A stretch of 5,865 nucleotides of DNA from Ilumatobacteraceae bacterium (lineage in GTDB: Bacteria; Actinomycetota; Acidimicrobiia; Acidimicrobiales; Ilumatobacteraceae): NCBI GenBank assembly GCA_007122945.1, contig SKSP01000303.1, positions 1-5,865 on the forward strand, given 5' to 3'. This document shows positions 1-5,857 of this stretch, one piece after another. How positions within the stretch are numbered: the stretch's first letter is position 1; every line of letters starts with the position of its first letter. The position numbers were made by a program, and so were the translations under genes. Below the pieces are notes generated by a model. It worked only from the letters and a program-made list of their open reading frames with translations. It was not told the origin of the DNA and searched no databases.

Positions 1-287
1 GGCGGGTAGGAGTCGAGCACCGTGCCGTGGTGGTCGACCACGACGAACACGAGGCCGTGGCACTCCGGGTTCGGGCAGTGCCGGACGCCGGCGAAACGCA
101 TGTGTTCGGACTGCATCTCCCCGTTGGTGAGATCGGTCCCCCGGCTGACGAGCACGCCGACGCGGCTGCACCACGGGCACCGCAACGTCGATGCGTTCGG
201 TGGCGCACTCCCCGCCGTGGACCGGATCCGATCGAGGGTCGGCCCGGTCCGGTCGTCGGTGTACACGCCCGCGACGGTACTCGCCAC
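1..287 (-). CDS. Zinc-ribbon protein, DUF4145-like N-terminus (partial, 3' end outside window)
   Basis: The minus strand is open from a GTG at 287-285 to the window edge, giving about 95 residues without a stop. The visible part has a CPWC pair near residues 39-42 and a CPNPEC motif near residues 72-77. It is followed by a hydrophobic strand (HGLVFVVVD) and a GTVLDSYP stretch. Two Cys pairs about 30 residues apart followed by a strand ending in 'YP' is the layout of the zinc-binding N-terminus of many DUF4145 proteins, so I name that family tentatively; the diagnostic C-terminal part is missing. The start lies 16 bases after the stop of the acidic gene upstream, with a GGGGG tract four bases before GTG; a second in-frame GTG at 266 is possible. 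Same strand and tight spacing make it the likely third gene of the DUF4157 operon. No function is assigned. Confidence 0.6.
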   Translation of the reverse strand, partial: MASTVAGVYTDDRTGPTLDRIRSTAGSAPPNASTLRCPWCSRVGVLVSRGTDLTNGEMQSEHMRFAGVRHCPNPECHGLVFVVVDHHGTVLDSYP

Positions 288-303
288 CGCACCCCCGGGC
301 GGA

Positions 304-861
304 TCAGCCCGAGTGCGGATCCCAGCGCTGCAGCGCGGCCTGGGCGGTCGGCAGCTTGTCGTCGCGCAGATCCTCGATGATCGCGGCGTAGTCGTCGCGC
401 TCGGCGACGAAGTGCTCGAGGAAGTCGCAGAAGCGCTCGCCGAGGTCGACGATGCCGGGGATCAGCCCGACCCGCTTGACGCGCACCGTCGGGACGTGAT
501 CACCGGAGATCAGCTGGTCGGAGGCTTCCGGGTCCATGCGGAGGTAGCCGTACGTCTGGAAGGCGGGGATGACCACGTGCCGACGGTCGACGAGGTCGGG
601 GACGGCGATCAGCAGGTTCGTGATCGTCGCGATGAGCGAGTCCTCCACCCGGACCTCGACGTCGTCGCCCTGCCGGATGACGACGTCGCCCATGTCCTCC
701 TCGTTCTCGGCCACGAGCCCCTCGAACGCCGACCAGTCGTCGGACCCTGGATCGGACCCGGGAGCGGGCACGCACGGCGCCTCGTCGACCTCGAGGTCGC
801 GGTAGTCGTTGTAGCAGAACGTGACGGACACCTCGCCGGGCTCGGCGGTCCCCCCGCTCAC
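304..861 (-). CDS. Acidic hypothetical protein, candidate immunity protein
   Basis: This 185-residue protein belongs to no family I recognise. It is strikingly acidic: by hand count about 39 Asp/Glu against 14 Lys/Arg, with a dense cluster at residues 37-59 (for example AENEEDMGD at 51-59). The N-terminal 30 residues and the C-terminal half (helices around 136-168, rich in Glu/Asp and hydrophobics) look folded. There is no signal peptide or membrane segment, so it should be cytoplasmic. The GTG start overlaps the TGA of the DUF4157 gene in a GTGA, implying translational coupling; no strong Shine-Dalgarno is visible, which fits coupling. A later in-frame GTG (residue 11) is the alternative start. 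A small acidic protein coupled to a multidomain putative toxin is the classic signature of an immunity protein. That role is inferred from position and charge only. Confidence 0.75.
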   Translation of the reverse strand: MSGGTAEPGEVSVTFCYNDYRDLEVDEAPCVPAPGSDPGSDDWSAFEGLVAENEEDMGDVVIRQGDDVEVRVEDSLIATITNLLIAVPDLVDRRHVVIPAFQTYGYLRMDPEASDQLISGDHVPTVRVKRVGLIPGIVDLGERFCDFLEHFVAERDDYAAIIEDLRDDKLPTAQAALQRWDPHSG

Positions 862-1979
862 GGCGTGCCACCGCCCCCGCCGGCCGCCGCGGCCGTCGCC
901 GTGTTCTTCGCGGCGCGGATCTGCTTCAGTTCGTCGGAGGTGTAGGCGTGGAAACCGGGATGCGAGCCCCCGGGCACGGGGAAGAACGCCGCCAGCTTGC
1001 CGTTCTTCAGCGCCCCGACGTTGACCCGCAAGCCGTTCGAGAGGTCGACCGAGACCGATACGGGCGACTGCCCGATCGCCGTGCCATCGGGGAGCTTGGT
1101 GAGTGCCTCCTCGAGCATCGCCTCGACGTCGTCGACGGTCGTCCTGTGCCCGTCGGTGTGGTACGGGAAGAAGCCGGCTCCCGGCGACACGGTCTTGGCG
1201 TTGAGCTTCTGGTACTTGAAGGTGTGCCGCTCCAGGTAGTGCCCCATGTTGCCCTCGGTGATCCCGAGTTCCGCTGCCCGGCGCGCGACGTTCCCGGTGA
1301 GCGCCTTGTCGACCGGCGGTTCCTTGTCGAACAGCTCGGCATCTTCCTCCGCACTGCCGTGGATGAACTCGCGACGGATGATCGAGCGCTGCGCGTCGCC
1401 ACCCTGCTGCACCACGTGGGTGAGCTCGTGGGCGAGCAGCTCCGTGCCGGCCGTGGACGCCAGCGACGGTGCGTCCTGGCCGAGGAAGATGTCGCTGCCG
1501 GTGGTGAAGGCGCGCGCCTGGATCGTGCGGTTGAGCGCGTGCGATCGGGCGTCGCTGTGGAGGCGCACGCTGCTGAAATCCGAACCGAACGCGCGCTGCA
1601 TCTGCTCGCCGACCTCGGCCGGCAAGGACGTGCCCGTCCCTCGAGCCGAACGGACCCGAGACTCGAAGTCGCGGTCGACCGTGCCGCCCTCGGCGCCGAT
1701 CGTCGACGCGCGGCGGATCCGCGACGTCGTGCTCCGCGAGACGAGGTCACCGTCGCCGGCACCGTCGCCGCCCGCACCGCTGTCGCCCGCACCGCCGCGC
1801 CGCAGCGACGCCACGACGTTGCGGGCGACCCGATCGGCCTCCCGCTCGGCGCTGTCGTTCGCGGCTCCGACCAGCATCTTGGCCTGGACCACCATCGAGC
1901 TCGCCGTGTCACTCGGCTTCGTCTCGACGACGGGTGAGCGGCGCTCCTGCTCGGTCGGCTCGACGCGCTCGCCCTCCAT
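858..1979 (-). CDS. DUF4157 (HEXXH metallopeptidase-like) protein with C-terminal putative toxin domain
   Basis: This 373-residue protein carries the DUF4157 signature. A conserved N-terminal motif at residues 36-56 (VGAANDSAEREADRVARNV) precedes a Gly/Ala/Asp linker at 61-79. The DUF4157 core at about 130-192 includes FGSDFSSVRLHSDA and ends in LLAHELTHVVQQ. H184, E185 and H188 form an HEXXH zinc-peptidase motif. DUF4157 domains are known as leader or processing domains in polymorphic toxins and in effectors of extracellular contractile injection systems. Residues 200-350 form a separate domain containing GHYLERHTF (246-254) and a beta-rich stretch (306-334), which I read as a possible effector or nuclease module; no family is proven. 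The Ala/Gly tail (361-371) is low complexity. The open frame extends upstream to 2168, but ATG 1979 is preferred: the extension is Arg-rich, crosses the divergent promoter region, and the DUF4157 proteins start close to this motif. No signal peptide is seen. Confidence 0.85.
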   Translation of the reverse strand: MEGERVEPTEQERRSPVVETKPSDTASSMVVQAKMLVGAANDSAEREADRVARNVVASLRRGGAGDSGAGGDGAGDGDLVSRSTTSRIRRASTIGAEGGTVDRDFESRVRSARGTGTSLPAEVGEQMQRAFGSDFSSVRLHSDARSHALNRTIQARAFTTGSDIFLGQDAPSLASTAGTELLAHELTHVVQQGGDAQRSIIRREFIHGSAEEDAELFDKEPPVDKALTGNVARRAAELGITEGNMGHYLERHTFKYQKLNAKTVSPGAGFFPYHTDGHRTTVDDVEAMLEEALTKLPDGTAIGQSPVSVSVDLSNGLRVNVGALKNGKLAAFFPVPGGSHPGFHAYTSDELKQIRAAKNTATAAAAGGGGGTP

Positions 1980-1994
1980 ACGCCGACGGTACCA
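1979..1994 (-). promoter_or_regulatory. Extended -10 promoter for a leaderless DUF4157 transcript
   Basis: On the minus strand TGGTACCGT (1994 to 1986) matches the extended -10 pattern TGnTAnnnT. The hexamer TACCGT ends six bases before the A of the ATG at 1979, which is exactly where transcription would start. That geometry is the one used by leaderless messages, which are common in actinobacteria, and it would explain why no convincing Shine-Dalgarno precedes this ATG. No good -35 is seen 17 bases upstream, which an extended -10 can tolerate. This is a motif-based prediction. Confidence 0.4.
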
Positions 1995-2079
1995 CGTTCC
2001 GCGCGAGGCATTCCGCCCAAGGTGGCCGTGATCGTACGGCGCTCGTCGCCGCCGCGATCGACCGACCCGGATCCCCACG

Positions 2080-2109
2080 TTGACCGGGGTGTGGGCGAAC
2101 TGTGAGCAT
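2080..2109 (+). promoter_or_regulatory. Weak candidate promoter for the acyl-CoA dehydrogenase operon
   Basis: TTGACC at 2080-2085 is a good -35 hexamer. The only -10 candidate at a usable distance is GAGCAT (2104-2109, spacer 18), a poor match to TATAAT. The location, 58 bases before the dehydrogenase start and in the divergent intergenic region, is sensible. In GC-rich DNA the match may be chance. Confidence 0.25.
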
Positions 2110-2146
2110 GCGATCCGGCCCGCACCGGCGGGTCGGGGGCGACGGC

Positions 2147-2163
2147 GAGGGGGAACCGAGGGG
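2147..2163 (+). promoter_or_regulatory. Double purine-rich ribosome binding site deciding the dehydrogenase start
   Basis: GAGGGGGAA (2147-2155) lies 11 bases and GAGGGG (2158-2163) three bases before ATG 2167. They support this ATG over the upstream in-frame start at 2080, whose extra 29 residues are Arg/Gly-rich and unlike the family. Confidence 0.55.
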
Positions 2164-2166
2164 AAC

Positions 2167-3465
2167 ATGGCCTGGGAGTTCGAGACCGATGCAGCGTTCC
2201 AGGAGCACCTCGACTGGGTGACCGAGTTCGTCCGGACGGAGGTCGAACCGCTCGACCACGTGATCGAGCACCCCTACGACCTCGCCGACCCGGTCCGCAC
2301 CGAGCTGATCCGACCGCTCCAGGACCGCGTCCGGGAGCGAGGGCTGTGGGCCTGCCACCTCGGTCCCGAGCTGGGTGGGCAGGGCTACGGCCAGGTGAAG
2401 CTCGCGCTGCTCAACGAGATCCTCGGCACATCGCGCGCCGCGCCGATCGTGTTCGGTTGCCAGGCCCCCGACTCGGGCAACGCCGAGATCCTCGCCCACT
2501 ACGGGACCCCCGAGCAGAAGGAGCGCTACCTCCGGCCGCTGCTCGACAACGAGATCGTGTCGTGCTTCTCGATGACCGAGCCGCAGGGTGGCGCCGACCC
2601 GAAGGTGTTCACCACGCAGGCCGTCCTCGACGGCGACGAGTGGGTCATCGACGGGGAGAAGTGGTTCTCGTCGCACGCTCGCTTCGCGTCGTTCCTGATC
2701 GTGATGGCGGTCACCGACCCGGAGGCCGAGCCGTACCGGCGGATGTCGATGTTCATCGTCCCCGCCGACACGCCGGGCGTCGAGATCGTCCGCGACGTCG
2801 GTCTCGGCTACGAACCCCCGGGCACCGGCACGCACGCGTACATCCGCTACCGCGGCGTCCGCGTGCCCGCCGATCACCTCCTGGGTGGGCGCGGCGACGC
2901 GTTCGTGGTGGCCCAGACCCGACTCGGCGGCGGCCGCATCCACCACGCGATGCGCACCGTCGGTGCGGTCCGGCGGGCGTTCGACCTGATGTGCGAGCGC
3001 GCCGTGTCACGGACCACCCAGGGTGAGCTGCTCGGGAGCAAGCAGCTCGTGCAGCAGATGGTCGCCGACTCGTGGATCGACATCGAGTCGTTCCGGTTGC
3101 TCGTGCTCCGCACGGCGTGGCGGATCGACAAGGAGCAGGACTACCAGAAGGTCCGCGCCGACATCTCGGCGGTCAAGGCGGCGATGCCCCGCGTGTACCA
3201 CGACGTCGCCGCCCGGGCGTTGCAGGTCCACGGGTCGCTCGGCGTGTCGCACGAGATGCCGTTCGCCGAGATGGTCATCGAGTCGTTCCACATGGGCCTC
3301 GCCGACGGACCCACCGAGGTCCACAAGGTCACGCTCGCCCGCCAGGTGCTCGCCCAGCACGAACCCGCCCCGGGGATGTTCCCCACCCGGCACCGGCCGA
3401 CCGATCGAGACGCGGCGATCGCCCGCTACGCCGAAGTCATCGAGCGCCGCGTCACGGAGGTCTGA
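2167..3465 (+). CDS. Acyl-CoA dehydrogenase, ACAD10/ACAD11-like
   Basis: This 432-residue flavoprotein has the three-part acyl-CoA dehydrogenase fold: an N-terminal helical domain (1-130, with GLWACHLGPELGGQGYG at 59-75), the middle beta domain with the FAD-contacting CFSMTEPQGGADP (133-145) and WVIDGEKWFSSHA (159-171), and the C-terminal helical domain with RIHHAMRTVG (257-266) and QVHGSLGVSHEMPFAE (353-368). At the position of the usual catalytic Glu motif (YEGT in medium-chain enzymes) it has ADGPTEVH (379-386), typical of the ACAD10/ACAD11 group, with D380 in place of Glu. That group handles 4-phosphorylated acyl-CoAs, producing enoyl-CoA with loss of phosphate, as does bacterial LvaC. 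The kinase gene starts three bases after its stop, which supports such a role. Cytoplasmic; FAD cofactor. Family assignment is firm; the substrate is inferred. Confidence 0.92.
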   Translation: MAWEFETDAAFQEHLDWVTEFVRTEVEPLDHVIEHPYDLADPVRTELIRPLQDRVRERGLWACHLGPELGGQGYGQVKLALLNEILGTSRAAPIVFGCQAPDSGNAEILAHYGTPEQKERYLRPLLDNEIVSCFSMTEPQGGADPKVFTTQAVLDGDEWVIDGEKWFSSHARFASFLIVMAVTDPEAEPYRRMSMFIVPADTPGVEIVRDVGLGYEPPGTGTHAYIRYRGVRVPADHLLGGRGDAFVVAQTRLGGGRIHHAMRTVGAVRRAFDLMCERAVSRTTQGELLGSKQLVQQMVADSWIDIESFRLLVLRTAWRIDKEQDYQKVRADISAVKAAMPRVYHDVAARALQVHGSLGVSHEMPFAEMVIESFHMGLADGPTEVHKVTLARQVLAQHEPAPGMFPTRHRPTDRDAAIARYAEVIERRVTEV

Positions 3466-3468
3466 GCG

Positions 3469-4626
3469 ATGAGCGCCGACGAGCAGACCCCCGCCGACGA
3501 GCAGACCCCCTGGGACACCCCTCCCGACGAGCACCCGCCCGAGCTGGCACCGGTCCGACCCGGGGAGGACCTCGACTGGCCGAGGCTCGAGGCATACCTG
3601 CGCGACGCGCTGACCCGCACCGACCCACCCGTCGACGTGCCCGCCGACGCGATGTCGGTGATGCAGTTCCCGAACGGGTCGGCCAACCTCACCTACCTGA
3701 TCCGGTTCGGCGACCAGGAGTTCGTGCTGCGCCGCCCGCCGTTCGGCCGCGTCGCACCGGGCGCCCACGACATGAAGCGCGAGTACCGCGTGCTGTCACG
3801 GTTGTGGCGGGTGTTCGACCGGGCGCCTCGGGCGTACGTGTTCTGCGACGACCACGACATCGTCGGGTCGGACTTCGTGGTGATGGAGCGGCGCGTCGGC
3901 GAGGTCGTCCGCGGCGCGGTCCCACCGACGATGGCGCACCATCGCGACGTCGGTCGCCGGATGGGATTCGCCGTGGTCGATGCAATGGCCGACCTCCACC
4001 TCGCCGACCCGGCCGCCTGCGGCCTCGAGGACCTCGGTCGGCCCGACGGCTTCGTGCAGCGCCAGGTCGAGGGGTGGTCGACCCGGTGGGGCCTCGTCCG
4101 TCCCGACGAGCACGCCGACCCCGACGCGCTCGACCTGATGGACCGCGTCCCCGAACGACTGGCGGCGAGCATCCCACCCCCGACGCGCGCCAGCTTCGTC
4201 CACAACGACCTCAAGCTCGACAACTGCCAGTTCGACCCGGCCGACCCCGACCGGGTCGCGGCGATCTTCGACTGGGACATGACGACGCTCGGCGAACCGC
4301 TCGTCGACCTGGGCACGCTCCTCAACTACTGGCCCGACCCGTCCGACGGCCCCGATGCCTCCCGGGGGCACGAGGGGATGCGGACGATGGGCTTGCCGAG
4401 GCGCGCCGAGGTGGTCGCGCGCTACCGCGACCGGACCGGGTTCGACACGTCGGAAGCCGGCTGGTTCGAGGCGTTCGCCCAATGGAAGACCGCCGTCGTG
4501 ATCCAACAGCTCCACGACCGGTGGCGGCGCGGCGAGAGCACCGACCCCCGGATGGAGACGATCGCCGACCGCCTCCCGGTGCTCGCACGGACTTCCGCCC
4601 GCCTGCTCGACGAGCTCGGCACCTGA
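3469..4626 (+). CDS. APH-fold kinase, ACAD10/11-associated (putative 4-hydroxyacyl-CoA kinase, LvaA-like)
   Basis: This 385-residue protein has the aminoglycoside-phosphotransferase kinase fold. An N-lobe contains NLTYLIRFGDQEFVLRRPP (73-91) followed by HDMKREYRVLSRL (100-112), as in the kinase half of animal ACAD11. The catalytic loop HNDLKLDN (245-252) supplies the base D247 and metal ligand N252, and DWD (268-270) is the second metal site. The family phosphorylates the hydroxyl of 4-hydroxyacyl-CoAs (LvaA in Pseudomonas, ACAD10/11 in mammals); aminoglycoside resistance is not suggested. GGAGG at 3456-3460, inside the dehydrogenase's end, sits eight bases before the ATG, so the two genes are co-translated. 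The first ~25 residues are acidic, Pro-rich and contain a duplicated ADEQTP; the conserved fold starts near residue 30. LvaA needs a small partner, LvaB, in Pseudomonas; none is seen here. Confidence 0.88.
   Translation: MSADEQTPADEQTPWDTPPDEHPPELAPVRPGEDLDWPRLEAYLRDALTRTDPPVDVPADAMSVMQFPNGSANLTYLIRFGDQEFVLRRPPFGRVAPGAHDMKREYRVLSRLWRVFDRAPRAYVFCDDHDIVGSDFVVMERRVGEVVRGAVPPTMAHHRDVGRRMGFAVVDAMADLHLADPAACGLEDLGRPDGFVQRQVEGWSTRWGLVRPDEHADPDALDLMDRVPERLAASIPPPTRASFVHNDLKLDNCQFDPADPDRVAAIFDWDMTTLGEPLVDLGTLLNYWPDPSDGPDASRGHEGMRTMGLPRRAEVVARYRDRTGFDTSEAGWFEAFAQWKTAVVIQQLHDRWRRGESTDPRMETIADRLPVLARTSARLLDELGT
3475..3510 (+). repeat. Perfect 18-bp tandem duplication in the kinase N-terminus
   Basis: GCCGACGAGCAGACCCCC occurs twice head to tail with no mismatch (3475-3492 and 3493-3510), encoding ADEQTP twice. 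Eighteen bases keep the frame, so only the disordered N-terminal tail changes length. Perfect identity suggests a recent slippage event. Confidence 0.9.
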
Positions 4627-4646
4627 CCGGAACGCACACGCGACGA

Positions 4647-4676
4647 CGACACCCTCGACACAACGACACCCTCGAC
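4647..4676 (+). repeat. 13-bp direct repeat in the kinase-SDR spacer
   Basis: CGACACCCTCGAC occurs at 4647-4659 and again at 4664-4676, separated by ACAA, a 17-base period. It fills the short spacer just upstream of the SDR ribosome binding site. It may be a slippage product or a paired protein site; no function can be read from the sequence. Confidence 0.75.
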
Positions 4677-4689
4677 GAGGAGAACCGAC

Positions 4690-5550
4690 ATGATCGACCG
4701 CACGAGCCCTGCCACCGCCTTTCGCGACACGGGCGCCGTCGTCACCGGCGGCGCGAGCGGCATCGGGTTCGCCACCGCCCGCGAGCTCGGCCGGCGCGGC
4801 GCGACCGTCGTGCTCGCCGACGTGGAGGCGGGCGCGCTCGACACAGCCGTCGCCGCGCTCGCCGACGACGACATCACCGCCCACGGCGTCGTCTGCGACG
4901 TGACCGACCGCGACGCCGTGGTCGCCCTCGCCGACCGGGCCGAGGAGCTCCTCGACGGCATCGACCTCGTCTTCAACAACGCCGGCGTGGCCGTCGGCGG
5001 CCCGATCGTCGAGATGACGCACGACGACTGGCGCTGGATCATCGACGTCGACCTGTGGGGCCCGATCCACGGTGTCGAGGTGTTCGTGCCCCGCATGATC
5101 GAGGCGGGTCGCGGTGGTCACGTGCTGTTCACGTCGTCGTTCGCCGGGTTGGTGCCGAACATCGAGCTCGGCCCGTACTGCGTGGCGAAGTACGGCGTGG
5201 TCGCCCTCGCCGAGGTGCTCGCCCGCGAGCTGCGCGAGCACGAGATCGGCGTTTCGGTGCTGTGCCCGATGCGCGTCGGGACGAACATCGACGCCTCGGA
5301 GCGCAACCGCTCGGCCGACTACGGCGGCCCCGAGGCGAGCTCGCCCGTGCCCGCCCAGGACGACGAGAACGCGGACCTCGCCGGTCGGGTGATCGACGTC
5401 GAGGGTGTCGCCCGGATGACCGTCGACGCCGTCGTGCACCGCCGCTTGTACGTGCTCCCCCACGAGGAGAGCCGCGAGTCGATCCGCCGCCGCTTCCAGC
5501 GCATCGACCGCACCTTCGACGAACAGGCCGGCGAGATGCTCAACCCGTGA
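4690..5550 (+). CDS. Short-chain dehydrogenase/reductase, classical (LvaD-like role possible)
   Basis: This 286-residue Rossmann-fold enzyme has the full classical SDR motif set: cofactor loop TGGASGIG (19-26), D44 at the end of the second strand (favours NAD(H)), CDV (69-71), NNAG (96-99), catalytic S150, and YCVAK with Y163 and K167. The helix-4 Asn of the classical tetrad appears replaced by D121 in VDLWG, a variant I associate with actinobacterial members. A ~30-residue C-terminal extension rich in Arg follows residue 255. GAGGAGAA (4677-4684) lies five bases before the ATG. The gap to the kinase is 63 bases on the same strand, so it probably belongs to the same operon. In that setting it may interconvert a 4-oxoacyl-CoA and a 4-hydroxyacyl-CoA, as LvaD does for levulinyl-CoA. 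Fold and oxidoreductase class are firm; the substrate is inferred. Confidence 0.9.
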   Translation: MIDRTSPATAFRDTGAVVTGGASGIGFATARELGRRGATVVLADVEAGALDTAVAALADDDITAHGVVCDVTDRDAVVALADRAEELLDGIDLVFNNAGVAVGGPIVEMTHDDWRWIIDVDLWGPIHGVEVFVPRMIEAGRGGHVLFTSSFAGLVPNIELGPYCVAKYGVVALAEVLARELREHEIGVSVLCPMRVGTNIDASERNRSADYGGPEASSPVPAQDDENADLAGRVIDVEGVARMTVDAVVHRRLYVLPHEESRESIRRRFQRIDRTFDEQAGEMLNP

Positions 5551-5857
5551 GGTGACCGGAGACGTCGACGAGGAAAGCAGCCGTCGCCGACGTGAAGATG
5601 CACACGCTCCCACCAGCACCCAACCCGACCCGCGACCACCACCTCACGCACCGACCCCGCCGAGATCGGCCCCGTCGACGCCAACAGACCATCGACCGTC
5701 GCACCCGGCACAGGCGTGTCCAACAACCGCGCCGGCGACATCGCCTCGTACGACGAGTCAGCACCGCCGTTACAACGTCGGCACCGCCAACGTTTCGCCC
5801 GCAGCACGCGCGGGTACGCGTCGAACCCAGCAAGCGACAGCATGGAGAACCATCATC
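5551..5857. other. Intergenic stretch with coding-like periodicity, possible minus-strand gene remnant
   Basis: No secure gene lies here. In 5641-5757 one codon position is about 87% G/C by hand count against about 62% in the other two, which is coding-like. The plus-strand frame sharing that wobble position lacks a start and contains no Leu over this stretch. The minus-strand frame from ATG 5843 gives a plausible mix (for example PARLLDTPVPGATVDGLLAS) and includes a CRRC pair, but it uses G-ending codons (TTG, GCG, TCG, GTG) unlike the neighbours and runs antisense into the SDR gene, stopping at 5319. It may be a decayed or acquired gene end. I recognise no family and no terminator with a T-run. 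Confidence 0.35.
5844..5849 (+). promoter_or_regulatory. Ribosome binding site of the next gene
   Basis: GGAGAA at 5844-5849 lies eight bases upstream of ATG 5858. It is the main reason for calling a gene start at the window's right edge. Confidence 0.45.

Noticed and set aside
22..945. 307-residue plus-strand open frame at the left end
   Set aside because: It is antisense to the zinc-ribbon gene, the acidic protein and the end of the DUF4157 gene, all of which have better composition, motifs and coupled start/stop sites.
858..2168. Longer start at 2168 for the DUF4157 protein
   Set aside because: The extra 63 residues are Arg-rich, would cross the divergent promoter region and nearly abut the opposite gene's start; a leaderless promoter sits exactly at ATG 1979.
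1909..2946. 345-residue minus-strand open frame across the divergent promoter region
   Set aside because: It overlaps the dehydrogenase coding sequence in antisense and the start of the DUF4157 gene, and has shadow-type composition.
3469..4626. Aminoglycoside resistance gene
   Set aside because: The fold is APH-like, but the N-lobe motifs and the adjacent ACAD10/11-type dehydrogenase point to an acyl-CoA hydroxyl kinase.
3072..5555. 827-residue plus-strand open frame spanning kinase and SDR genes
   Set aside because: It is extremely Arg/Pro-rich and lies in a different frame over three genes with clear family motifs; it is a product of the high GC content.
5561..5593. Possible hairpin terminator after the SDR gene
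   Set aside because: ACGTCG and CGACGT can pair but the inner stem is interrupted and no T-run follows, so it does not meet the pattern of an intrinsic terminator.
3796..5619. 607-residue minus-strand open frame
   Set aside because: It is the antisense shadow of the kinase and SDR genes, Val/Asp/Arg/His-rich with no recognisable motif.
5616..5800. Integron attC-like core sites (ACCCAAC, GTCCAAC) and the GCACCGCC direct repeat
   Set aside because: The short cores occur by chance in such sequence; no matching inverse core at the right distance and orientation and no integrase were found.
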